In this document: piece by piece, positions 35,083 to 42,516 of the stretch
How positions within the stretch are numbered: the stretch's first letter is position 1
How the letters are laid out: each line of letters opens with the position of its first letter
Source of the DNA: Gammaproteobacteria bacterium
GTDB lineage: Bacteria > Pseudomonadota > Gammaproteobacteria > Pseudomonadales > Azotimanducaceae
Reading direction: 5' to 3'
NCBI GenBank assembly: GCA_026706385.1
Contig: JAPOYV010000058.1
Span: forward strand, 1-48,863
Length of the DNA: 48,863 nt
The notes under the pieces: model-generated
Told to the model about the DNA's origin: nothing
The model's input: the letters and a program-made list of their open reading frames with translations, nothing else
Database searches by the model: none
Program-made: the position numbers and the translations under genes

Positions 35083-36768
35083 GTGAGTTACGACCTCGTC
35101 ATCCGCAACGGCACCGTCGTGGACGGCACGGGTACTGCCGCAAGGCCGGCCGACATCGCCGTCGACGGCGATCGCATCGTTGCCGTCGGCAAGGTCGACG
35201 GGAAGGCCACGCGCGAAATCGACGCCGCTGGCAAAACCGTCACGCCGGGCTTCGTGGACATCCACACGCACCTCGATGCGCAGATCGCCTGGGATCCCAT
35301 CGCGTCGTCGTCGTGCTACCACGGCGTGACTTCGGTGGTCACCGGCAACTGCGGCGTGACCTTCGCCCCATGCAAGCCCGAGGACCGCGGGTACTTGGCG
35401 GAGATGATGGAGTCCGTCGAGGACATCCCGCAGGAGTCGATCAACGCCGGCCTGCCGTGGGACTGGGAGACCTTCGGCGAGTACCTCGCGTCCATCGACC
35501 GCATGGACAAGGGCGTCAACGTCGGCGGCATGGTGGGACATTGTGCAGTGCGAATACACGCCATGGGCAAGCGCAGCCTCGACGAGACCCCGGCCCGGGA
35601 GGACGACGTCCGCAGGATGTGCGCGCTGGTGGACGAGGCCATCGGTGCCGGCGCATTGGGGTTCTCGACGTCCCGGACCTTTCTGCACAAGGTTCCGGAC
35701 GGTCGCTACGTGCCGGGCACGCACGCCGACCCCAGCGAATTGCTCGCGATCGGCCGTGTCCTGGGTCGGCGCGGCAAGGGCGTCTTCGAGGGTGCGCTGC
35801 GCATCGGCGAGCGTGACCGCGAGGAACACCTGCCAAAAACCCGCGCGGAAATCGCTTGGGTGGGCGAGCTCTCCCGCGAGAACAACGTCCGGGTAACCTT
35901 CGGAATCGCGCACAGCTACCGTCGGCCGGATCTGTACCGTCGCGTGATCGGCTTCGCGGAGGAAGAGAACGCCAAGGGCGCACAACTGCGGCCGCAGACC
36001 AGTGCGCGCGGTATCGGCGGGCTGTTCGGGCTCGACCACCGCACGCCGTTCGCGGCGTCGGCGGCATGGCGCGAACTGGCACGCCTGCCGTTTAACCAAC
36101 GCGTCGCTGCCTTGGAAGACGCTTCGATGCGCGAGCGCCTTGCGAGTCTCGACCAAGCGCCCGCGCTCGACTTCAACCAGGCCTACGTCCTCACCGATGA
36201 CGACCTCGACTACGTCCACGACCGCGAGCGGTCGCTGGCCGCGTATGCCGAGCGTACAGATCAATCGGAGGTCGAGGCATTCATCGAGTTGAACCGCAAG
36301 CACAGGGGCCGGGTCCAGCTCTGGCACCCGGGACTCAATCAGTCGATGGACGCCATCGAGGAGATGATCACCAACCCGACGGTTGCCATGGGGCTGGCCG
36401 ACTCCGGAGCCCACGTCGGGCAGATCATGGACGCCAGTTCGCCGACATGGCTCTTGACCTATTGGGTCGGCAACCGCGGCGTCATGGCGTTCGAGGAAGC
36501 GATCCGCGGCTGGACGAGCGACACGGCGGCGATCTTCGGGATCCGCGACCGTGGCGTGCTGCGCGAGGGCGCCTACGCCGACATCAACGTGATCGACGTC
36601 GACAACCTCGGGCTCGACCTACCGGAGTACAAGCACGACTTCCCCGGTGGTGCCGGACGCTATGTCCAGCGTGGTCGCGGCTACGACCAGATGATCGTCA
36701 ACGGCCAGGTTTTCATGGACCACGGCGAACACACTGGGGCCTTGGCGGGGATGACGCTCAAGAGTTGA
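35083..36768 (+). CDS. N-acyl-D-amino-acid deacylase-type amidohydrolase
   Basis: The 561-residue protein matches the D-aminoacylase branch of the amidohydrolases: SYDLVIRNGTVVDGTG, TPGFVDIHTHLDAQIAWDP (H-T-H metal pair), VVTGNCGVTFAPC with the bridging-type Cys, FGIAHSYR, GLADSGAHVGQIMDAS and the C-terminal RYVQRGRGYDQMIVNG. These enzymes remove acyl groups from N-acyl-D-amino acids. I choose GTG 35083 because GGAGA at 35071-35075 is 7 nt away; TTG 35077 is too close. Confidence 0.9.
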   Translation: MSYDLVIRNGTVVDGTGTAARPADIAVDGDRIVAVGKVDGKATREIDAAGKTVTPGFVDIHTHLDAQIAWDPIASSSCYHGVTSVVTGNCGVTFAPCKPEDRGYLAEMMESVEDIPQESINAGLPWDWETFGEYLASIDRMDKGVNVGGMVGHCAVRIHAMGKRSLDETPAREDDVRRMCALVDEAIGAGALGFSTSRTFLHKVPDGRYVPGTHADPSELLAIGRVLGRRGKGVFEGALRIGERDREEHLPKTRAEIAWVGELSRENNVRVTFGIAHSYRRPDLYRRVIGFAEEENAKGAQLRPQTSARGIGGLFGLDHRTPFAASAAWRELARLPFNQRVAALEDASMRERLASLDQAPALDFNQAYVLTDDDLDYVHDRERSLAAYAERTDQSEVEAFIELNRKHRGRVQLWHPGLNQSMDAIEEMITNPTVAMGLADSGAHVGQIMDASSPTWLLTYWVGNRGVMAFEEAIRGWTSDTAAIFGIRDRGVLREGAYADINVIDVDNLGLDLPEYKHDFPGGAGRYVQRGRGYDQMIVNGQVFMDHGEHTGALAGMTLKS

Positions 36769-36792
36769 CGCCCGACGGGGCGTGATCCTGTG

Positions 36793-37206
36793 TCAGGATT
36801 GCGGGCCCAGCCGTTCGAGGGGCTCACCGGAGAGACTCGACGCTGACGCCCGTGGCGGCGCCGACATGTCCGCGGGATTGGCTGCAGGATTCGTTCGTCC
36901 CAAGTGCGGCGCGACCGCGTTGAACAAGCCGAGCGCGGCGATCAATGCGAGGATGAGAAAAACGTGCCGACCTTGGGTTTCGAACTTGCCGTTGAGCGCC
37001 CCCAGTTCGGTTCGCAAATCGCCCAGTTCGGCTCGCAGTTCTGCCCGCAGTTCGCCGATAGCGCGGTTCAAGTCGTCCTTCGTAACCAAGCCGGAGACGA
37101 GTTCGTCGTTGATGGCGAGCGCCATGGCCTCGGCCTGCACGCCGTCAACGCCGGCGTCCTTCAAGCGGTTGGCATAGCGCAGCGTGTCGATCACCGTCGC
37201 CTGCAT
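36793..37206 (-). CDS. DUF1640-like coiled-coil membrane protein
   Basis: The 137-residue protein has the DUF1640/CCDC90 pattern: IDTLRYANRLKDAGVDGVQAEAMALAI and LVTKDDLNRAIGELRAEL, then heptad-like coiled coil (about 45-75) and one C-terminal membrane helix (VFLILALIAALGLFNAV), followed by a polar tail. Bacterial members have no settled function. Start ATG 37206 has a GGGGA about 7 nt upstream. It stands alone between convergent and divergent neighbours. Confidence 0.75.
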   Translation of the reverse strand: MQATVIDTLRYANRLKDAGVDGVQAEAMALAINDELVSGLVTKDDLNRAIGELRAELRAELGDLRTELGALNGKFETQGRHVFLILALIAALGLFNAVAPHLGRTNPAANPADMSAPPRASASSLSGEPLERLGPQS

Positions 37207-37471
37207 GGTGGGTTCCCCGTCAGCACGAAAATACCACTATGGACGGTCGGAAGCCTCATGTATGTAGGAAATCAGCCCGATGTGCGCGCATGAGTTGCCC
37301 GTCGGCCTCCATGGCCACGCACAACGTCCGTTTGCGGACCGGGAGACCCGCGTACCCCGGGTACTCGGACTCTTGCTGAGTAACGTGTGTCTCGCCGTAC
37401 CCGCCTGGGTCGCCGTGGCAGCGGATGCGACCTGTCATGGTGTGTGCGCCCTGGAGACCCACCAAGGGTGA

Positions 37472-38842
37472 TCAACCAGCGCCGTGCCCAAGAAGAACCT
37501 TCGCCGCCCGTTCGCCGGACTCCATGGCACCCTCCATTCCGCGGCTGAAGCGCGCCAGATGCTCGCCGCAGAACGAGATGCGGCCGTGTGGTTCTGCCAT
37601 GCCGGCGGCGAAACGGCCCACCTGTCCGGGACGGAAGTAGGCCCATCCGCCGCGGGCGAAGGGGCTGGCCCCCCAACTCTGCCGGCCTGCGAAGGTCAAC
37701 TGCCCCCGCGCCGCGGGTCGCACGGCCTCGATTTGCGCGATCACAGCCGCGCCGGCCTCGGCACCGGATAGCGCGTCGAGGCGGACGGCGTTTCCGCCCA
37801 TGGCCCAAGCGGTTAGGCCGGTGACCTCACCCGGGTTCTCGCCGCGCCGGGCCGCGGCCACCATGCCGGCAATGCCGTCGGTGAAGAGGCTGGGACTGCA
37901 ACCGTCGGCGTCCCAGAAGTTGGACGCGCAGTCGAGATAGACCTGCGTCATCGCTTGCGAAGGCAGCGTTGCGACCGCCGCGGCCTGCGCACCGACGAGT
38001 GGCGGGTCGACGGCGATCGTGCGCAAGACGGGGAACGGCAGCGAGCAGACGACGTTGTCGGCGAGGTAGGTAGCACCGCTGGCGCAAGTCACGCTCGCGC
38101 GGCTCCCGGTGTCGGCGATGGCGACAACGACCGTGTCCAGACGGATTTCGTTACGCAAGCCGGCCGCCATCGCCTCCGGAATCCGCTGCACGCCGTCGCG
38201 CGCGGTGTATCCGACGACGCCGGCAGGGGTCTGGCTGCGCTGGGCAACCGAGAACGCCGCGCGGCTCAGCATCGTGAGCGCCGATACGTCCCGCGCATCG
38301 CGTCCGTAGCTGGTGTTGATGCCGTGCGCCAGTGCGATGGCCTTGTCGCCCAAACCCAGGCCGCCAAGCCAGTCGTGCATGGCGATGTCGTAGTCCTGCG
38401 CGCGGGCATCGCCCAGGTCGGGGGAGGGCAAAGGGTTGTGCCGCGCCGTGAGGACTCGCCCGTAGGTCCAGGGCATGTGGTGCCGGTCTCCGTCCGGAAA
38501 TGCGTTGGCCGGATGGTCGGGCCACTCGGCCTGGCGGATGATCTCGCCGTTCAGCACCAGCTCCTGCTCACGGAAGAAGGCGAGCATCGGCGTGGCGTCG
38601 ATGAGCGCGACGCCATACTGCTTCGCTGCATCGGTGACGGCGCGATAGCCGCCGCCGATCGTCGCGCCACCGGCCTCCTCGAGGCCGTCTCCGCGTCGGA
38701 TGGAACGAATGCGCCCACCGACGTGGTCCTGCGCCTCGATGACGCGGACGTCGGCGCCCGCCTCTTCGAGTCGGAGCGCCGCGCTGAGCCCGGAAAAGCC
38801 GGCACCCACGACGACGACGTCGCAACGGTTGGTCTCGGGCAC
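37472..38842 (-). CDS. FAD-dependent amine oxidase/protoporphyrinogen-oxidase-like protein
   Basis: The 456-residue flavoprotein has the dinucleotide loop DVVVVGAGFSGLSAALRLEEAG (residues 8-), VIEAQDHVGGRI, and the C-terminal FAD-binding ISFCGEHLARFSRGMEGAMESG, the monoamine-oxidase fold. It is the last gene of the heme operon, 4 nt after hemH. Protoporphyrinogen oxidase HemY shares this fold, and no other such oxidase is visible here, so a heme role is possible. Sequence motifs favour a general amine oxidase. Start GTG 38842. Confidence 0.82.
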   Translation of the reverse strand: MPETNRCDVVVVGAGFSGLSAALRLEEAGADVRVIEAQDHVGGRIRSIRRGDGLEEAGGATIGGGYRAVTDAAKQYGVALIDATPMLAFFREQELVLNGEIIRQAEWPDHPANAFPDGDRHHMPWTYGRVLTARHNPLPSPDLGDARAQDYDIAMHDWLGGLGLGDKAIALAHGINTSYGRDARDVSALTMLSRAAFSVAQRSQTPAGVVGYTARDGVQRIPEAMAAGLRNEIRLDTVVVAIADTGSRASVTCASGATYLADNVVCSLPFPVLRTIAVDPPLVGAQAAAVATLPSQAMTQVYLDCASNFWDADGCSPSLFTDGIAGMVAAARRGENPGEVTGLTAWAMGGNAVRLDALSGAEAGAAVIAQIEAVRPAARGQLTFAGRQSWGASPFARGGWAYFRPGQVGRFAAGMAEPHGRISFCGEHLARFSRGMEGAMESGERAAKVLLGHGAG

Positions 38843-38846
38843 TGAC

Positions 38847-39878
38847 TCAGTCTCGCCCGCAAAGTGCCGGGAGGCGAACACCGGGCCTGCCGGAGAGGCA
38901 GCACTCGGCGGCGCAGACATCTGGCTGCGGACCACGGGCACCGAGCGTTGGCCGTTCGGCGCGCCCAATGACGCGCTCGACGATGAGGTCGTGCACCATG
39001 CCGACGTAGTTGGGGTGGGTTCCAACCGTGGCGGCGCGCACCATGTTGAGCCCGATCTCGCGAGCATGGGCGCGTGCCTCGACATCGAGGTCGAGCACGA
39101 CCTCCATGTGATCGCAGACGAAACCGATGGGCGCGACGACGACGTTCCGGTGTCCGGCGTTCCGGATCGCCGTCAGGGCGTCCTCGATCGTCGGCGAGAG
39201 CCAGGGCACGCCCGTTCGGGCGTTGTTGCTCTGGAAGGCGAGATCGAACTCCGAGATTTCGGCCGCATGGGCAACCAAGACGCAGGCATCCCGCAACTGT
39301 TTTTCGTAGTCCGCCTGGCGAGCCATCGCCACGGGCAGGCTGTGTGCCGTGAAAAGCACTGGCGGCGTGCCCTTGACACTGTCCACGGCGCATCGCACCT
39401 GCGCTGCCATCGCGGTAATGAAACCCGGGTGGTTGTAGCCCGAACGCAGCTTGTGCAGCCGCGGCGCGTCCTGCAGTCCATCCATGGCGCGGTACAGGTC
39501 CTCCCGGTATTGGCGACATCCGCTGTAGGAACTAAACAGACTGGTGATGTAGACGAGGGTGTTCCGGACGCCGTCGGCAACCATCTGGCGCGCCGTGTCC
39601 TTGAGGAAGGGATGCCAGTTGCGGTTACCCCAGTAGACGCGCAGATCAGGCCCGTGCGTCGCCAGTTCGCGTTCGAGCGCGGCAATGAACGCGCGCGTAT
39701 GCGCGTTGATGGGGCTCACGCCGCCGAAACGCTGGTAGCGCGCGGCGATGCGCGCCTTTACCGGCGCTGGAACGGCGCGGCCCGCCATGACGTTGTCCAG
39801 AAACGGCATGACATCGGCCTCCGCCTCAGGGCCCCCGAACGAAACGACGAGGACAGCGTCGTACGCGGACGAGTTCAT
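38847..39878 (-). CDS. hemH: Ferrochelatase with a C-terminal cysteine cluster
   Basis: Ferrochelatase inserts Fe2+ into the porphyrin. The 343-residue protein shows VSFGGPEAEADVMPFL, FTAHSLPVAM with the catalytic His, QSNNARTG and GFVCDHMEVVLDLD with the catalytic Glu. At the end it has four Cys (322, 326, 327, 340), a pattern like the [2Fe-2S] cluster of several bacterial ferrochelatases. ATG 39878 overlaps the stop of the Cld-family gene (ATGA). The frame is open upstream only because the palindromic repeat is readable, so that extension is rejected. Confidence 0.93.
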   Translation of the reverse strand: MNSSAYDAVLVVSFGGPEAEADVMPFLDNVMAGRAVPAPVKARIAARYQRFGGVSPINAHTRAFIAALERELATHGPDLRVYWGNRNWHPFLKDTARQMVADGVRNTLVYITSLFSSYSGCRQYREDLYRAMDGLQDAPRLHKLRSGYNHPGFITAMAAQVRCAVDSVKGTPPVLFTAHSLPVAMARQADYEKQLRDACVLVAHAAEISEFDLAFQSNNARTGVPWLSPTIEDALTAIRNAGHRNVVVAPIGFVCDHMEVVLDLDVEARAHAREIGLNMVRAATVGTHPNYVGMVHDLIVERVIGRAERPTLGARGPQPDVCAAECCLSGRPGVRLPALCGRD

Positions 39879-40618
39879 GTTGGCCCAACTGGGTTCTTTC
39901 TTGCGAGGGGCTCGCCCCTCGCGCTCCCCGGCTGAGGGCTCTGCCATGCCGTATGGCCGACGAAGAATGGCCCCAGCCGGTCCAAGTACTGGGAGGTCTG
40001 CTCGGTCGCACGCATTTCCTGGACCACGGCCGACAACGGGTGCAGGTCGCGGCCGAGCAGGCCGATGATGAAGTCGTTGTCCGCCTTGTCGAGGCCGTGG
40101 CATGCGAGGCGTACATCGGCGGCGAGCCCGGCCTCGCCGTAGCGGCGGCCGACCCCTCCGTGCTCGGCAAGGATCTGCCGCTGCCGCTCAGACGGCAGCC
40201 GGTAGAAGCCCTTGCTGCGCTGCAGCGGATACCACACCGCCCAGCGCAGGTCGGGATCGAGGATGCGACCGCGTGGCCGGCCGAACAGCGTCTCCTCGAG
40301 ATCGCTCTCGTAGCCGATCGCATAGGTGCGGCCGAGCATGTCGAACTCCGCCTTGTGCGTCATCTGTTGGAACGGCGCACCGCGGAACACGGACCGCAGT
40401 GCCGACACGAAATCGGTGGGATCCTCGCTGAGCGCGACGATCCCGATGCCTTGCGGATCGTTGACATCGAGATACATGGCGCCTTCCACGCCGGCCGCGG
40501 TCAACGCGGCGGCCGCCGCGTCCGGATCCGCGTCGCCGAACGCGGTGAACTTCATGAACAGCCGACGGTTCAGGCTGATGGGCGCGCCGTCACGGCGGCC
40601 TCGTTCGCTCAGGTCCAC
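39875..40618 (-). CDS. hemQ: Chlorite-dismutase-family (HemQ-like) heme protein
   Basis: The 247-residue protein fits the Cld/HemQ family: RWAVWYPLQRSKGFYRLP, GRRYGEAGLAADVRLACHGLDKADNDFIIGLL and the end LGPFFVGHTAW. Family members bind heme; HemQ decarboxylates coproheme in Gram-positive bacteria, and Cld degrades chlorite. Its place between hemE and hemH argues for a heme-synthesis role; the symbol is given on that basis. The last 20 or so residues (GSARGEPLARKNP...) are encoded by a copy of the palindromic repeat. It starts at GTG 40618 directly after the hemE stop. Confidence 0.82.
   Translation of the reverse strand: MDLSERGRRDGAPISLNRRLFMKFTAFGDADPDAAAAALTAAGVEGAMYLDVNDPQGIGIVALSEDPTDFVSALRSVFRGAPFQQMTHKAEFDMLGRTYAIGYESDLEETLFGRPRGRILDPDLRWAVWYPLQRSKGFYRLPSERQRQILAEHGGVGRRYGEAGLAADVRLACHGLDKADNDFIIGLLGRDLHPLSAVVQEMRATEQTSQYLDRLGPFFVGHTAWQSPQPGSARGEPLARKNPVGPT
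39899..39941. repeat. 43-bp palindromic repeat at the hemQ/hemH junction
   Basis: TCTTGCGAGGGGCTCGCCCC followed by TCGCGCTCCCCGGCTGAGGGCTC. The core GCGAGGGGC is mirrored by GCCCCTCGC and forms a hairpin. The unit is translated as the C-terminal tail of the HemQ-like protein and ends just before the hemH start. It is the same unit as at 40633-40786 and 17948. Confidence 0.88.
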
Positions 40619-41791
40619 TCACTTTCCCTCTTTCTTGCGAGGGGCAATGCCCCCGCCCGCCGCTCTGCGGCGGGGGCGCTCCCCGGCTGAGGGCTCTTCC
40701 TTGCGAGGGGCAGGCCCCTCGCGCTCCCCGGCTGAAGGCTCTCTCTTGCGAGGGGCAAGCCCCTCGCGCTCCCCGGCTGAAGGCTCCTCATGCACGGCAT
40801 CGATCAAAGCCGCGACGCTATCGAGTGGCGTCGTGGGCAAGATCCCGTGCCCGAGGTTCACGATGTGGCCTCGCGGCACGGTGTCACGCAAGAGCGCGCG
40901 GGCGGCCGCCCGTGTCGGTGTCGGTCCGCCGAGAAGCACGGCCGGATCGATGTTGCCTTGAACGGCCAAATGGGGATGGCGCCGCTGGGTTTCAGCGAGG
41001 TCAACGCGCCAGTCCACGCTCAACACCTCGCATGGCAGGCTGGCGTATGCGTCCACGAGATGCGGGGCGTTCTGAAGGAAAAGGATTCTCGCGACGCCGG
41101 CTTGACCGACGGCTTCCAGCATGGATTGGAGATGCGGACGAATCAGTCTCTGCCAGTCCCTAAGCGACAGCAGGCCGGCCCAGGAATCGAAAACCTGTAC
41201 GGCGTCCGCGCCGGCCCGCCCCTGGGCGATGAGATAGTCCGCCATGGCGGTTGAGAGTTTCTTAAGCAACGCTTCAAGCGCGTCCGGCTCGCTGGCGGCG
41301 AACGCGCGCAGCGTCGGGAAGTCCTTGACGCCACGACCCTCGACCAGGTAGGCGGCCAATGTCCAGGGCGCGCCGCAGAAGCCCAGCACGGCGACATCCG
41401 GCGCGACGGCAGCGCGTACGGCGGCGAGCGTTTCGAGCACCTCGGGCGCGCACGAGTCGCTGGGGTTGGGGAGCGACGCCACGTCACTGGCGTTTCGGAT
41501 TGGATTGGCCACGACCGGCCCGGGCGCGAAGTCGAACTCGACGCCGAGCGCGGGCAGCGGGCTCATGATGTCGGCGAAGACCACCGCGCCGTCCAGCGCG
41601 AAGCGCTTGAGCGGCAGCAGCGTCACTTCGGTCGCCAGGTCCGGCGACTGTGCTAGGTCCTTGAACGAGCGCCCGCGGCGCAGGGCCTGGTACTCGGGCA
41701 GGTAGCGTCCGGCCTGACGCATGATCCACACGGGACGCCGCGGCACGGGCTCGCGTTGCGCTGCTTTCAGCAGCAGTGGGGTCTCCCGCAT
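40619..41791 (-). CDS. hemE: Uroporphyrinogen decarboxylase with a repeat-encoded tail
   Basis: HemE decarboxylates uroporphyrinogen III to coproporphyrinogen III. The catalytic domain shows RRPVWIMRQAGRYLPEYQALR, FADIMSPLPALGV, FCGAPWTLAAYLVEG, FDSWAGLLS, VDWRVDL, QGNIDP and NLGHGILP. The protein is 390 residues; the last 56 are an addition made of three in-frame palindromic units (EPSAGEREGLAPRK and variants), beyond the usual length of about 350. The start shares a base with the response-regulator stop (TGATG), and the next gene begins immediately after its stop. Confidence 0.95.
   Translation of the reverse strand: MRETPLLLKAAQREPVPRRPVWIMRQAGRYLPEYQALRRGRSFKDLAQSPDLATEVTLLPLKRFALDGAVVFADIMSPLPALGVEFDFAPGPVVANPIRNASDVASLPNPSDSCAPEVLETLAAVRAAVAPDVAVLGFCGAPWTLAAYLVEGRGVKDFPTLRAFAASEPDALEALLKKLSTAMADYLIAQGRAGADAVQVFDSWAGLLSLRDWQRLIRPHLQSMLEAVGQAGVARILFLQNAPHLVDAYASLPCEVLSVDWRVDLAETQRRHPHLAVQGNIDPAVLLGGPTPTRAAARALLRDTVPRGHIVNLGHGILPTTPLDSVAALIDAVHEEPSAGEREGLAPRKREPSAGEREGPAPRKEEPSAGERPRRRAAGGGIAPRKKEGK
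40633..40786. repeat. Three tandem palindromic units in the 3' end of hemE
   Basis: Units lie at 40633-40696 (64 bp, expanded by an extra GC hairpin), 40699-40741 and 40744-40786 (43 bp each, 45-bp period). Each contains GCGAGGGGC facing GCCCCTCGC and ends CCCCGGCTGAAGGCTC or GAGGGCTC. The 45-base period keeps the hemE frame, giving one peptide repeat of 15 residues per unit. There are no unique spacers, so this is not a CRISPR array. Confidence 0.92.
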
Positions 41792-42516
41792 CAGACCGTT
41801 TCCTCGCGCGGCTGCTCGGCGTCGCTGCCTCGGGTGAACCGGTATCCGACGCCGCGGACGGTGTGGAAGAACGCCGGTTGCTCGGGGTCGCGCTCGAAGC
41901 GTCTGCGCAACCTCACGATGAAGTTGTCGATGGTCCGGGTCGAGGGGAACACCTCGAAGCCCCAGACCTTGTCCAGAATCTCCTCCCGACCGACGGTTTC
42001 GTCGGCGCGCTCTGACAGGCACTTGAGGATCATGGCCTCCTTGTGGGTCAACGTGTGCTCGGTGCCGTCCCAGGCGAGGGCTTGGTACGTGTGGAAGTTC
42101 ACCTCGTTGCCCCCGAAGGCGAGGTTTCCACCCGTCGTCTGGTACCAGGCCGTGCGACGCAGGATCGCCGCGATCCTGAGCAGCAGTTCACGCAGGTGGA
42201 AGGGCTTGGCAAGATAGTCATCGCCCCCCGCTTCGAGCCCTCGGATGCGATCCTCCGGCGCGCCCCGGACGGTCAGGAAGAGCACCGGGGTCTGATTGCC
42301 GTTACGGCGCAGTTCCCGGCACAGCGTCAAACCATCCATGTTCGGCATGGAGACGTCGAGCACGATGAGGTCATGCGGCTCGGTCAGTGCCATGTGCAGA
42401 CCCTCGCCACCGTCGTGGGCGGCCTGGGCAACGTAGCCTTCCGCTTCGAGGTTCTCCTGGATCCCGGTTGCGAGGTGCTGCTCGTCGTCGACGACGAGAA
42501 TCCGCGCTCCGTTCAC
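41791..42516 (-). CDS. OmpR-family response regulator in the heme operon
   Basis: A 241-residue regulator: receiver domain with ILVVDDEQ, phosphoacceptor Asp54 (LIVLDVSMP), Thr in FLTVRG, Lys104 (LAKPF), then a winged-helix DNA-binding domain (about 140-235) with RTIDNFIVRLRRRFE and VRGVGYRF. It is coupled to the upstream kinase gene (GTGA overlap) and to hemE downstream (TGATG). The pair is presumably phosphorelay partners; target genes are likely to include this operon. Confidence 0.95.
   Translation of the reverse strand: MNGARILVVDDEQHLATGIQENLEAEGYVAQAAHDGGEGLHMALTEPHDLIVLDVSMPNMDGLTLCRELRRNGNQTPVLFLTVRGAPEDRIRGLEAGGDDYLAKPFHLRELLLRIAAILRRTAWYQTTGGNLAFGGNEVNFHTYQALAWDGTEHTLTHKEAMILKCLSERADETVGREEILDKVWGFEVFPSTRTIDNFIVRLRRRFERDPEQPAFFHTVRGVGYRFTRGSDAEQPREETV

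Noticed and set aside
37256-37465. Minus-strand 69-codon frame (containing MTGRIRCHGDPGG...) in the gap before the FAD oxidase end
   Set aside because: Protein-like in places but no ribosome site, no recognised family and a position in a 265-nt gap; too weak to annotate.
37280-37471. Plus-strand 63-codon frame in the same gap
   Set aside because: No start signal and no family pattern; likely chance in high-G+C DNA.
39879-40103. Upstream extension of hemH (…EPSAGEREGRAPRKKEPS…)
   Set aside because: It reads through hemQ and the palindromic repeat; the ATG at 39878 is coupled to the hemQ stop and gives the normal ferrochelatase N-terminus.
40633-40786. Possible CRISPR array
   Set aside because: Units are adjacent with no unique spacers, lie inside hemE and are translated in frame.
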